A stretch of DNA of 64,000 nucleotides from Catonia carolina (taxonomy: Eukaryota > Arthropoda > Insecta > Hemiptera > Achilidae). The translations under genes were made by a program, and so were the position numbers. Positions 8,096 through 18,399 of the stretch are shown piece after piece. The notes beneath the pieces are model-generated. The model was not told the origin of the DNA. It made no database searches and saw only the letters and a list, made by a program, of their open reading frames with translations. The stretch covers positions 4,479,226 to 4,543,225 of the forward strand of contig JAQMRL010000021.1 of NCBI GenBank assembly GCA_035578175.1, written 5' to 3'. Each line of letters begins with the position of its first letter. The first letter of the stretch is position 1.

Positions 8096-9436
8096 AAAGA
8101 GCGCCGGTTTTTAAACGGCTGGTAAATTTTTGTTTATCGGTTGGCAACATTGTTAGACCTCATTTCTATTTCGGAGAACATTCCGATTGACGATTCAGTT
8201 GTAGTTTCTCTTGTTCGCAGTGTAGTACTCTCGCAGTCTGTGTCTAACCATGGAGAAGTTTACTATTGCACAACGATTGTTAATCGTCAAAACATTTTAC
8301 CAGAGTGGAGAGAGTTATGCGGCTACTGTCAGGCGACTTCGCGGTACTCTAGGCCGTAATGAAGCACCGAATGAATCAACAGTTCGCAGGCTCATGAAAA
8401 AGTTTTTTGAGACGGGTTCAACAGTTGACCTTAAAAGTTCTGGACGTCGTCGTTCTGGCCGAACTAAGCAGAACGTTGCGTTGGTTAGTGACAGTGTGGC
8501 TGTTAGCCCAGCAAAATCAATACGTCGCCGTTCTCAACAATTGGGTTTACGATGTTCTTCTGTACGGAGAATTCTTCGGTACGATCTCCAATATCACCCG
8601 TATAAAATTCAGTTGACGCAACATTTGAAAGTGGCAGACCACCAGAAGAGACGACAGTTTGTTGACTGGGTATTGAGAAAACGGCAGGATGATGACACCT
8701 TCGCAAACAAAATCATTTTCAGTGATGAGGCGCACTTCCACTTAAACGGTTTTGTTAATAAACAGAACTGCCGTATGAGGGGTTTAGAAAACCCTCGCGT
8801 GGTTAATGAAAGGGAAATGTATGCACAGAGAGTGACAGTTTGGTGCGGCTTTTGGTCGGGCGGTGTCATCGGCCCTTACTTTTTTGAAAATCAAGAAGGA
8901 CAAGCCGTGACAGTAAATGAACACCGATACCATACGATGATTAGGGAGTTTTTGTGGCGTCATTTGGATGGAATGGACATTGACGAGTTGTGGTTTCAGC
9001 AGGATGGTGCCACCTGTCACGCTGCACGAGAAACAATGTTGTTGCTCCGTGAACGGTTCCAGTCATCATTTCTCGTAATACCGACCATCAATGGCCACCA
9101 AGGTCGTGTGACTTGACGCCTTGTGACTTTCATCTTTGGGGTCATCTGAAGTCATTGGTGTATGCCAATAAACCCCGAAACATCAATGACTTGAAGGAGG
9201 AAATTCGACGGGTTATCGGGCAAATGGAAGTCGAAACTTGTCGTGCAGTAATATCCAATTTCATGGACAGAGTTGATGCGTGCCAGCGCAGTAGAAGAGG
9301 ACACATGCATGACATCATTTTTCATACATAAAATCGGAAGGTAAGATGAACTTGTTGATGTATTTATTTTCAGTTTTTCAATAAAATAAATCTCTTAATT
9401 TGATATATCAAAACCGGCGCTCTTTTTGAATCACCC
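8085..9436 (+). mobile_element. Tc1/mariner-superfamily element, near full length
   Basis: 1352 bp with terminal inverted repeats GGGTGATTCAAAAAGAGCGC... of about 26 bp. TA follows the right end (9437-9438); the left target is mutated. It carries one transposase gene with a single frameshift. A second copy with an internal deletion lies at 59178-60118. It is inserted in the piggyBac-like element. Confidence 0.9.
8250..9331 (+). pseudogene. Tc1/mariner-type transposase with one frameshift
   Basis: Starting at MEKFTIAQRLLIV, the N-terminal helix-turn-helix region (to about residue 120, typically annotated DUF4817 in insects) is followed by the DDE domain: FSDEAHFHLNGFV carries the first Asp, WFQQDGATCHA the second, and SCDLTPCDFHLWG the third. 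The first frame runs to 9116. The correct frame resumes by about 9076 and ends at 9331 in MHDIIFHT, implying a 1-2 nt indel near 9068-9080. Spacing between the second and third Asp is about 41 residues after allowing for the shift, which would suit a DD41D-type lineage rather than classical mariner DD34D. Otherwise it looks complete, so the loss is recent. Confidence 0.8.
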
Positions 9437-9683
9437 TATATTTCACTAACACTGACGCACTAACACTTATATGAGCTTTCCGGTATGACAGACCGGGTGG
9501 TTTTCAAAAATCGGTTGTCACAAGAGAACGACTTACGGAAACAGAACTATCGCTAGTGTTTAGTGAAGAGGGGAAGTTAGAAGGCAGCTACTGAGCCTAT
9601 GAACGACCTTGAACAAACAGGGCTGGAACTGTGGAAAACTTAATATACCTCCCGGTCTGAGAGACCGGTAGCTCAGTTAAAGT

Positions 9684-10269
9684 CATCATCATCATCTTCA
9701 CTTCCAAGGATTAGGTTACATGAACCTGTTCCGGTACCCATCTCCCTCTCGGCCTCCCTACATCTCTTCTGCCAACTGGTTGATAATTTAAAGCTGCCAC
9801 TGGCATCCTTTCGTTTGGCATTCTGTCCAGGTGACTACACCATCTTTGTCTATTTTTTATTATCTTTTCATGCAAAGACTGAACTGATAGTGCGCTTCTA
9901 ATATCCACGTTCCTTATTCTATCCATTCTGGTACATCCATGCACACTTCGTAAAAACTTCATTTCCGCAGCTTGAATTTTACTATCGCTTTTAGCAGTAT
10001 GCACCCAAGACTCACTGCCGTATAGGAGTGTTGGAACCACAATAGTGTTGAAAAATTTGAGGCGTGTTTCCTTCCTCGTTTTATTCTTCAGATGTCTGTG
10101 AATATTTCCACAAATATTCTGAAATTTGGCCAGTTTAACTGTTATGTCTTTATCAAAATCGTATGAAACATCACTCCCAAGATATTGAAAATGTTTAACC
10201 TGTTCTATTGCCTTTCCATTCATCTCTATTCTCGTCCTTATTGTATATTTACCTTTAAAAGCCATTTAA
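9684..10269 (-). pseudogene. non-LTR RT C-terminal fragment with 14 bp TSD
   Basis: Flanked by AGCTCAGTTAAAGT at 9670-9683 and 10270-10283. The minus-strand frame (10265 to 9711) encodes HFQYLGSDVSYD, TLLYGSESWVHTAKSD, a CSHLDRMPNERMP segment (equivalent to GHxxRM) and a GRPRGRW end, typical of the RT thumb and C-terminus. The 3' tail is a (GAT)n run (9684-9696 read as CATCATCATCATC). It is a 5'-truncated insertion into the terminal sequence of the piggyBac-like element. The frame is still open, so it is fairly young. Confidence 0.85.
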
Positions 10270-10329
10270 AGCTCAGTTAAAGTGTTAACAATATTTTCAA
10301 TAGTCTTTTTAACACACTAGATCTAAAAG

Positions 10330-10650
10330 CTGAGTCCTTTTTAGACAGCTAACTATTACACTGTTATCCAACGGTTGAATTGCTTCCATGTTGACGTGAT
10401 CATGAAAACGATTTTCATGTTTTTTTTGCACACTTAAACACACTTCTTCTGCTACTGTGTTTACTTGTAAGTCACGATGGATGTTACTGTTACGGGCATA
10501 CCAAGGAGCGTTTACAATGTTCCTAAGGATTCAGTTTTGGAACCTTTGGATAACGTTTAAGTTGCTTGCTTTGGTGAAGCCATACATCTGCAGCCCATTA
10601 TGTCCATACCGGTTTTAGCACTTGCTTGTAAAGAAGCAAAAAAAGAAGGG
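10330..10650 (-). pseudogene. Jockey-like RT C-terminal relic
   Basis: With a few stops, the minus strand gives YGLQMYGFTKASNLNVIQRF, then APWYARNSNIHRDL and, near 10380, QPLDNS. The order matches the better-preserved Jockey-type fragment at 50640-51145 (YGIQLWGTATKSSVAIIQRF, SPWYVTNRIIQRDL, NLLDNS). Only the last ~110 residues are present. Confidence 0.65.
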
Positions 10651-10655
10651 TAGGC

Positions 10656-11050
10656 TATGTAATATGACAAATTTGATGCACACCTGGAGTTGTTTATTTT
10701 TGAGTCTATTGAAATAAAAATAAATATCTCCAGCTGATTAAAATAAATACTTTAAAAATTTTTTGATTTCATTAACAAAATATGGTTACTAGGCAACTAA
10801 GAAGAAGAAAAGAGAATTGTAAAATATTTTAATGGGGGACAGGAGGCCAAACCAAGAGAGTGGGTCCCTCATCCGTGCTTAACAAATAGTGGTAAAATAT
10901 AATTAACAGTAAATATAAATACATAATCAGGAATATAAGGTTCATAATACTAAAAGAGACACTAATCATTCTAATTTAAAATAACTGTGATTATCTGGAA
11001 GCTTTTCAATAGCAGACGTATTAAAAACAACAACAACACCCATTCTTAAG
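10656..11050 (+). mobile_element. repeat X, copy 2
   Basis: Uninterrupted copy of the repeat at 2219-3836, starting at TGTAATATGACAAATTT and reaching an AAC-rich stretch near 11030. It shows the pre-insertion state of the foldback element's target. Confidence 0.6.
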
Positions 11051-11507
11051 CATAAAATATACATACACATTTCAAGAAAGGTTACACAAGATACATTAAA
11101 CTAATAGTTGAAAGAATGGCGATTTAAAAGTTATAAGATGATTTTTGTTCTTTAAAAAAAATAAGAAATTTAACAAGAAACATAAAAGAAAACTTACATA
11201 ACAATGATCTAGGTTGTGAAAGATTTTAAAATTAATAAAGCAAGAATTTATTCAATGATATTGACTTATAATTTCATATGTTCACAACAGCTATTTGAAA
11301 TGAAAAACAGATTACTCACTACAAACGAAACTATAAATAAGAGGAAATCACATTTAAGTCGTGTATAAAAAAATAATTTACTAAAACTAATAGTTAGCTT
11401 TAAATATTATTAAGTTACTTTTAAGTCATATACGAGTACATATTTACACAAGTTATTTAATTAATGTTTAAATTAGCAATAGGATTAAGCTAGAGATTTA
11501 AGAAATT
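11051..11507. other. no recognisable feature
   Basis: AT-rich and non-coding. Weak similarity to the right flank of repeat X (AAAAGTTATAA near 11128) is the only thing seen. Confidence 0.45.
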
Positions 11508-11728
11508 AATATGGTGCCGGCCGCGTTGGCGATGTTGGTAACGTGCTCGCCTCTCATCACGCGGTCTTGGGTTCGAATCCCACTCGGGCATGGCATTTTT
11601 TCATACGTTACAAAAAATTATTTCATCCTCATTACACACAGTTACACCCCAACGTCGTCGCTAATGACCTTGATGTTGATGCGACGTTAAATAAATAAAA
11701 AAAAAAAAAAAAAAAAAAAAAATATGGT
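11508..11728 (+). mobile_element. SINE-B with 8 bp TSD
   Basis: Full tRNA-like head (GCCGGCCGCGTTGGCG, B-box GGTTCGAATCC at about 11570), body and long poly(A) (11696-11722). AATATGGT flanks it at 11508-11515 and 11721-11728. The right flank is itself the left target duplication of the RT tail that follows. Confidence 0.85.
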
Positions 11729-11732
11729 ATAA

Positions 11733-11893
11733 CGGAAGGAAGAAAGGTAGACCAAGGAAAACGTGGAAAAAGGGAATACAGGAAGCCATGAGGGAGAGGG
11801 GGATGGATGAGGGTGATTGGGAGGATAGAGGAGAATGGAGATTGAAGTGCGGGAAGCGGCGCCGGCCGTAGGAACCCCGGAAAAAAAAATAAT
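11733..11893 (+). pseudogene. non-LTR RT extreme C-terminal tail
   Basis: Encodes GRKKGRPRKTWKKGIQEAM and then GDWEDRGEWRLKCGKR before a stop, the usual GRPRxxW-type end of insect RTs, followed by an A-rich tail. It is flanked by AATATGGTATAA at 11721-11732 and 11894-11905, a 12 bp target-site duplication. The SINE-B landed later in the left duplication. Confidence 0.75.
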
Positions 11894-12059
11894 AATATGG
11901 TATAAGCCTAAAATGCATATTAAGGCAGCAATCTAAAAAATAAACATTTTTACTTCGAGAGAAAAAACTTTTACAACCTCCAGAAGAATTGCAGCAGGAC
12001 ATGGACATATTTTTATTTTATCTCGTAAAGAATTAAAAATTTAGTTAATGCATATTCAT

Positions 12060-12479
12060 ATAATACATATGTTGTTGTTGTTTAGGTCATCAGCCGAAAA
12101 GCTGGTTTGAACCTGTAGAGGTTTTACTAAGTAAAACGAGGAGTAAGGTGGTTTACCATTGCCTTCCTCACTGAATGGAAAAGTATGCTTATCAGCATGC
12201 CGGGCCCTCTGAAAAGCACATATTTTATACTCTGCAAATGACACCTTCACTTCATTCACCACAGGGTCTGGCTGTATAATGAAATTCATTACTTTCAGAG
12301 GAGACAACTCTGATTAGTGTCTTTTACACCTCTACCTCTTCTGCTCTTAAATGATTCAGTCATTTAATTGGCTGACCATGTGATAAGAAACAGAACTATT
12401 TATTTTAGCCCTGCAACGAACAGATTGAGAGTAAATAATTTGACTCTCCGCCTGTTTGTTATTTGCGTATAATACATAT
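12060..12479 (-). mobile_element. SINE-F with 11 bp TSD
   Basis: Minus-strand copy (12071-12468) flanked by ATAATACATAT at 12060-12070 and 12469-12479. The tail reads GTTGTTGTTGTTTAGG on the plus strand. The duplication shows that the family moves by retroposition. It has the common central variant (CCTTCCTCACTGAATGG) rather than the array's type-A variant. Confidence 0.85.
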
Positions 12480-13041
12480 ATATTCACCATTTAAAACATT
12501 TTTATAGATAATTAATTAAATTTATTCAGTTGTAATCTTATTATTAAAAGCGGTATTTCTTTGTCATTGAATTTTTTATTCTGAGATATGTGACTAAAAT
12601 TTATGATAAATTATGTAATGAAAAGAGTTAAAAGCGTTTCAGAATACTAAAATGTAATTCAGTGCAAGATGGAATAAGCCAAGGGCAATTTTGTTATACA
12701 ATATTGCAATATAAAAGCGTATTCCTGTTTCACAGGAAAGAGAAATTGTTAAATTTTAAACAACTACAATATTAGATATATTATGTACACTGCGTATTCA
12801 GATTAGAAAAGACAATTCAAAAGTGAAATTTTTGATCTAATTTTTTTTAAATATATAATTTTTTATACAAACATTCTTCTCAATTTTATTTATGATGCAA
12901 TTTTTAATTTTAAAAACGTATCTAGAATTACTGTTATTTCCTAGGTAATGATTTGAAATGATTAGTTCAGTTATCCGAAATGATTGGGAACAGACAGGTT
13001 CTAATAATTAAATAGTTCCGTTAATCAAATAGGTATAATCT
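12480..13041. other. no recognisable feature
   Basis: AT-rich, non-coding, no repeat family recognised. Confidence 0.45.
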
Positions 13042-13857
13042 AAAAAAATTTGGTGTGAAACACTCACACAAATTTCTCTTGCCAATGCAAAAAATTAACA
13101 ATATAACCTAACATTAGTAATAAAACATTAGAAATAAACAAAAAACTACCCTCAATAAACATAACCTTATTTTAATCATATATTTATGAAAGACGCAAAT
13201 TGAAAATCGATCTCAGTTTTGCTTAAAATTACGGAAAATCACTCTTTCACGCTAAACTAACCTCTGTAGAGGAAAATGCTTTAAATAAAAGTTGTAGATC
13301 TTTAAATTTTCTAAAAATTAAATAATATACATTTTTATAATAATATACATTTTTTACTAAGCGTTATACAAAAAAATGTTTGAAAATAAAGTAGTAGAAC
13401 TTTAAATTCTCTACAACTATTATTATATACATTTTTGCGGTAAAATGCATAATAAAGCCGCTATCTTAAAAAAAATAATTTTTACGTGAAAACAGCCTCA
13501 CCAAGAATTTCAGCAAGTATGGCGCGTACTCTATCTTGTAGAGCATAAAAAAATTTAGTGAACCAGGCGAATTTTTAAAAAAATCGTAGGACCAGTTTTT
13601 GAGAAAATCGCAAAAAAGTGAAAAATTACACTACACAAGAATAAAATAAAATAAAAAATACACAAGAATAAACTACTACTTCCGGTTGACCGATTTTGAT
13701 GAGAATGTTCGTGTTGGGTCCGGTAATGGTATGCAACTTAAGTTTCAAGTTTTAAGTTCGTACGATGTTAAGATACGATGTTAAGATGTTCGTACGATGT
13801 TCTTGAGATATTTTGTTCCTACACACACACAAACGCGCGTGCACGCACGGACGCCCA

Positions 13858-13898
<41 letters not shown>

Positions 13899-14060
13899 CC
13901 AATCGCTAACAACATGTTTTTTGGGTTCAGGGTGTCTGAAAACGTGTAGATCCGGTGAAAACTCGATTTTGAGAAATCTACATAAAACAATACTTTCCTT
14001 CCTATATAAAAAAATTAAATTTTTCATATATTAAATTATTCATATAGGCATGAGAAAGTA
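13042..14060 (-). mobile_element. HLN1, full-length copy
   Basis: Runs from the 3' end (complement of CACACCAGATTTTT) at 13042 to the mutated subterminal repeat GGCATGAGAAAGT near 14048. The microsatellite (AC)n is at 13860-13896. Small internal duplications (CACAAGAATAAA near 13634 and 13662; repeated GTACGATGTT near 13760-13800) show local slippage. Confidence 0.85.
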
Positions 14061-14097
14061 ATAATAAGAATAATCAAACAAAATATGCTTTACCCAT

Positions 14098-14178
14098 ATC
14101 GGGCAAGAGGAGTCATAAATAATTTGCACTCGATCTGTTGGTTCCAGGGGTACGAAAATAGTTCTGTTTCTTATCACA
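14098..14178 (+). mobile_element. SINE-F fragment
   Basis: A divergent first ~80 bp of SINE-F (head to CTGTTTCTTATCACA), cut off by the mariner M1 copy that begins at 14181. Confidence 0.55.
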
Positions 14179-14180
14179 AA

Positions 14181-14703
14181 CGAGGTGTGGCTATTAAATA
14201 ACGAGACTGATGTAAAAAATTTTATTTTTGTTTTATACATAATCACTTATTGTCACCTTTAATATACACTCCTTCTCTATCCCTACAATGCTCCATGCGA
14301 TCTTTTCTATTGTTGGAAACAGTGCTGGAAGTCATCTTCTGTCAGCTTCTTCAGGATACGTGCCGCTTTCTCTTTTACAGCTTCCACTGACACAAATCTT
14401 GTCCCTTTTAATGCAGATTTAACCTCAGGGAACAGGTAGAAGAAAATAACATGTGATGAAACGTGGTTTTTTACTTACGATCCGGAAACGAAGCGTCAAT
14501 CCATGCACTGGAAGAGCGAACTTCTCCGAGAGCCAAAAAACTCGAATGAGCTAGTCAAAATTTAAAGCATTGATAACTGTTTTTTGTTCATATGTATGGG
14601 ATTGTGTACCTTCACTGGGTTCCTGAAGGTCCAACAATTAATCAATATTACTACCTTCAGGTACTTTCTGAACTACGTCAAAGAGTAAGGAAAAAATGCC
14701 CGT
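14181..14703 (+). mobile_element. mariner M1, truncated copy with inverted 3' end
   Basis: 14181-14432 is the M1 3' end in antisense (terminal repeat CGAGGTGTGGCTATTAAATA, then the transposase C-terminus reversed). At 14433 the sequence switches to sense, starting at the CDETWFFTYDPE region, and runs to about 14703, where it is cut. Coding is broken by stops. The switch point is the same as in the copies at 19935 and 22891, so all three descend from one rearranged progenitor. Confidence 0.8.
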
Positions 14704-15005
14704 TATTTTATTTAACTTTTATTTTATTCAACGTAGATTTAAGTTTTTGGTTTTGACAATAATTATTTTTTTTGTGGTTGATTTCTTTTGTTTTTAGTTT
14801 TTTTTTTTACATTTTCAATAATGCCATCAAAAAAACATCACTAGGAAGAAAATCTTCAGAAGCAAAAAACTTCAAAAAGCAAGAACTGCTGAAATGGAGG
14901 AACAACGAGAATCTCACCTATTTTGTTCTGCTATTTTCTGCTACATATTTAAAAAAAGGTGATTACACCATTTTTTGCGAGCACAGCCGCGTCGGGGCAT
15001 GCTAG
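14704..15005 (+). mobile_element. Helitron remnant: ORF start plus 3' terminus
   Basis: Around 14822-14925 the sequence reads like the start of an insect Helitron Rep/helicase frame (ATGCC..., then LGRKSSEAK and, in another frame, RTAEMEEQRESH). It is followed at 14976-15005 by GCGAGCACAGCCGCGTCGGG and GCATGCTAG, with T next. A GC-rich 3' end closing in CTAG|T is the canonical Helitron terminus. Rep and helicase domains are absent. The 5' TC end was not identified, so this is an internally deleted or truncated copy. Confidence 0.5.
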
Positions 15006-15448
15006 TATTGATATAAATGACCCAATTAACCTTATTAAATTGTTAAAAAATTTATGCAATTTAAAAATGTAACAACTGGAACTGTTTATGATCCTTAAGG
15101 CAATTTAAACATTCTCTATAATGTCAAAAACATTAAAAGGATCTTATTTCAAAAGAATAAACAAAATTTAAGCCTAAATTTAAATCAGTATTTGATCAGA
15201 TATGGTTTAATTGAAATAAAACCAGTAAGGAAATGTTAAATTTAATAAGAAACCGAAAACATTATTTAACTTTTGAACCGGTATTCCTCGTGGTTATTTA
15301 ACAGTAAATAATTATTTCATTACCGGCAAATTGATACATCCTTTCTAGTCCTATGTGGTAATCAATGAATGCAGTTACGTACTCTTGCACGTTTACTCCA
15401 CTTTTGTACACACGGAATTTCAGGTCACACTTATTCTTTTATTTATTA
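15006..15448. other. no recognisable feature
   Basis: AT-rich, non-coding; nothing assignable. Confidence 0.45.
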
Positions 15449-15593
15449 TTACTTTGTCTTGCCTATATAAATATATACAGGAAGGAAAGTATTGTTTTCA
15501 TATCGATTTTTAGAAATTGAGTTTTTACCGGATGTACACGTTTTCGGACCCCCTCAACCCATAAATCATGTTTTTAGCGATAAGTCTCTCTCT

Positions 15594-15664
<71 letters not shown>

Positions 15665-15932
15665 TGTATATAAATATACAGGAAGGAAAGTATTGTTTTC
15701 ATATCGATTTTTAGAAATCGAGTTTTTACCGGATATAGACGTTTTCAGACCCCCTGAACCCATAAAGCATGTTTATAGCGATTAGCCTGTGTGTGTGTGT
15801 GTGTGTGTGTCTGTATATAAATATACAGGAAGGAAAGTATTGTTTCCATATCGATTTTTAGAAATCGAGTTTTTACCGGATATAGACGTTTTCAGACCCC
15901 CTGAACCCATAAAGCATGTTTATAGCGATTAG

Positions 15933-15988
<56 letters not shown>

Positions 15989-16690
15989 TGCACGCGCGCG
16001 CGTGTGTGTGTGTGTGTGTGTGTGTGAATATAATATCTCAAGAACGAAACATTGTACAAAGTTTGAAACTTGAAACTTATGTTAGTTAATGCTAGAAAAT
16101 CCGACTCAAACATTTTCATTAAAATCGGTCAACTGGAATTGGTAGTTTATTCGTGTAATTTTTAATTGTTATTTTTTGTGCTATTTTCTTATAAACGTCT
16201 GCTACGATTTTTTTAAAAGTAGCATTATTTATTAAATTTTTTATGCTCTACATGATAGGATAGCCATCTCTTCAGGAATTCTTGGTGAGGCTGTTTTTTC
16301 GTAAAAAAATTGGTTTTTAAGATTGCGGCTTTAATATGCATTTTAGTGCAAAAATGTTTGTAGAATATTTAAAATTCTACAACATTTATTTTAAACATTT
16401 CTTCGTACAAATTTAGCGGTAATTAGTGGTTTTTTGTTTTTTCTTCATGAAAATTTGTAAAAAAAATGGGTTTTTAAGATTTCGGCCGTAGTATGCATTT
16501 ACTACAAAAGTGCATTATAATCAAATATTTAGGAAATTTAAAGATCTACAACTTTTTTTTCCAACATTTTTCTCTACAGAGCCTAGTTTAACGTGAAAGA
16601 GTGATCTTTATTTTTAAGTTCTATCGATGATGATTTTCATTTTGCACCATTCACTCTTGATTAAAATTAAGTTATATTTTTCATTTTACA
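15449..16690 (+). mobile_element. HLN1 with triplicated head
   Basis: The head segment (GGAAGGAAAGTATTG... through the GT tract) occurs three times in tandem at about 15480-15668, 15680-15822 and 15832 onward, each ending in (GT)n followed by CTGTATATAAATATACAGG in the first two. The body then continues to about 16690 without the 3' hairpin. The GT tracts are 15597-15662, 15788-15811 and a GT/CG-mixed tract at 15934-16026. Confidence 0.8.
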
Positions 16691-16872
16691 TTGTTTACTA
16701 ATGATTAAACATAGCAATATTTACAAATCACTTTTTGAAATGCTTCATGACAACCATTAATATAAATTAGAGTATAAAAATGAAATTTATCATAGCTTAC
16801 CTTTGGTTGCCTTTTTAAGTTAAAAAACTTACCCGCGGTTCGGTGACATCACTTTCTTCAGAGCATTATTAT

Positions 16873-16986
16873 TAAAATTAAAAATTTAAATTTAGAACAG
16901 TGTTTTAATTCAGTCATTTAGATTAAAAAAGAGTTTTATACTAAATGACTGAATGGAAACAGCGTTCTAAATTTTAATTTTTAGTT
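16873..16986. repeat. imperfect ~55 bp-arm palindrome
   Basis: The left arm (TTTAGAACAGTGTTTTAATT, CAGTCATTTAG) is repeated inverted on the right (CTAAATGACTGAAT, AACAGCGTTCTAAA), with a loop of only a few bases. No terminal target duplication seen. Confidence 0.6.
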
Positions 16987-17110
16987 TTAACACATTCAGT
17001 GCTAGAGACTCGCCTAGCGGTCCATGGGTAGGTGTGTTAGAGCTAGGATGCCGTCTCACCTAGCGGGTTTTGTTTTGTTATCATTTTAAGTAATTCTGGA
17101 GGGACACCGT
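16987..17110 (+). mobile_element. TTAA-led piggyBac-like terminus
   Basis: TTAA (16987-16990) followed by CACATTCAGTGCTAGAGACT and repeated CGCCTAGCGG / CACCTAGCGGG motifs. This resembles the termini with internal repeats seen at 6180 and 51330. No partner end was found, so it may be a solitary broken end. 17111-17439 shows nothing further. Confidence 0.35.
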
Positions 17111-17439
17111 CTGTCAGATATCAGTTTTTTGCCATATAGCCCTCTGAAAGGTGTTTCTTTGTAACCGTGCATTTTGATTTTTTGAATTTTCATCATACAA
17201 TCTTCTACCCTCGTATAGTATATTCGTTCAGTATTTTTACGGGTTTTCAGGGTATAGTTAAAACCATGAATTTAGTATCTTTACCGGTATCGATTCAAAA
17301 TAGATTACACTTTAAGATTTACTTTAAAAGTACATTATTTGTAGTTTAAAATTATATCATAAATTACTCGTAAATCGTAACGGTAAATTGAAAAATTCAA
17401 ACAAGAAATGCATTTATTATAATAGGCGAAAATAAACCT

Positions 17440-18393
17440 AAAAATCTGGTGTGAAACACTCACACAACTTTCTCTTGCCAATGCAAATAATTAATAATAA
17501 ACCTAACATTATTAATAAAATATTAGAAATAAACAAAAACTAACCTCAAAAACATAACCTTATTTTAATCATGAGTGAATGATGCAAAATGAAAATCAAC
17601 CTCAATTTGGCTTAGAAATACGGAAAATCACTCTTTCTCTCTAAACTAGGCTCTGTAGAGAAAAATGCTTTAAATAAAAGTTGTAGATCTTTTAATTTTC
17701 TATCAATTAAATTATATACACTTTTGTCGTAAAATGCATACTAAGGCCGAAATCTTAAAAAAATCAATTTTTCACACATTTTCGTGAGAAAAAAACAGAA
17801 AATTGCAAATTACCGCTAAACTAAGCGTTATACAAAAAATTGTTTGCAACAAAAGTTGTAGAATTTTACATTCTCTACAACTTTTATTATATAACGTTTT
17901 GCGCTAAAATGCATATTAAAGCCGCAATCTTAAAAAGAAAACGTTTTTGCGTAAAAACAGCCTCACGCAGAATTTCAGCAAACATGGCGCCTACCCTATA
18001 TTGTAGAGCATAAAAAATGTAGTAAACCAGGCGATTTAAAAAAAAATCGTAGTACCAGTTTCTGAGAAAATCGCAAAAAAGTGAAAAATCACATGAATAA
18101 ACTACCACTTCCGGTTGACCGATTTTGATGAAAATGTTCGTGTCGAGTCCGGTAGTGGTACGTAACTTAAGTTTCAAGTTCGTACGATGTTCCGTTCTTG
18201 AGATATTCTGTTCACACACAGACACACACACACACACACACACACAGACACACACACAGACCAATCGCTAAAAACATGTTTTTTGGGTTCAGGGGGTCTG
18301 AAAACGTATAGATCCGGTGAAAACTCGATTTCGAAAAATCGACATGAAAACAATACTTTCCTTCCTATATATTCATATAGGCAAGAGAAAGTA
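17440..18393 (-). mobile_element. HLN1, full-length copy
   Basis: Complete minus-strand copy with 3' hairpin (17450-17466), both subterminal repeats and a CA/GA-rich tract at 18218-18260. It directly abuts the truncated left end of mariner M2. Confidence 0.85.
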
Positions 18394-18399
18394 AAAAAT

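Larger units (their letters stand above)
6180..10284 (-). mobile_element. piggyBac-like element, decayed and nested
   Basis: Both ends carry TTAA (6176-6179 and 10285-10288) and inverted termini CACTTTCACTGAGC / CACTTTAACTGAGC. Inside each end are palindromes of the type CCGGTCTNNNAGACCGG (6223-6239, 9480-9496, 9652-9668). An acidic transposase N-terminus remains at 7904-8095 on the minus strand. TTAA targets with such termini are diagnostic of the piggyBac superfamily. The 4.1 kb body holds a SINE-A, an RT fragment within 97 bp repeats, a Tc1/mariner-type element and a second RT fragment, each listed separately. Confidence 0.7.

Noticed and set aside
11516..11600. tRNA-like heads (also at 150, 5760, 25361, 30407, 45480) as functional tRNA genes
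   Set aside because: A and B boxes are present, but acceptor and anticodon stems do not pair properly, and each is followed by the same non-tRNA body, an A-rich tail and target duplications.
13781..14027. Cys/Val-rich open frames across GT/AC tracts (also near 15492, 15892, 17887, 51744 and 58503)
   Set aside because: They are translations of dinucleotide repeats inside HLN1 and carry no protein signal.
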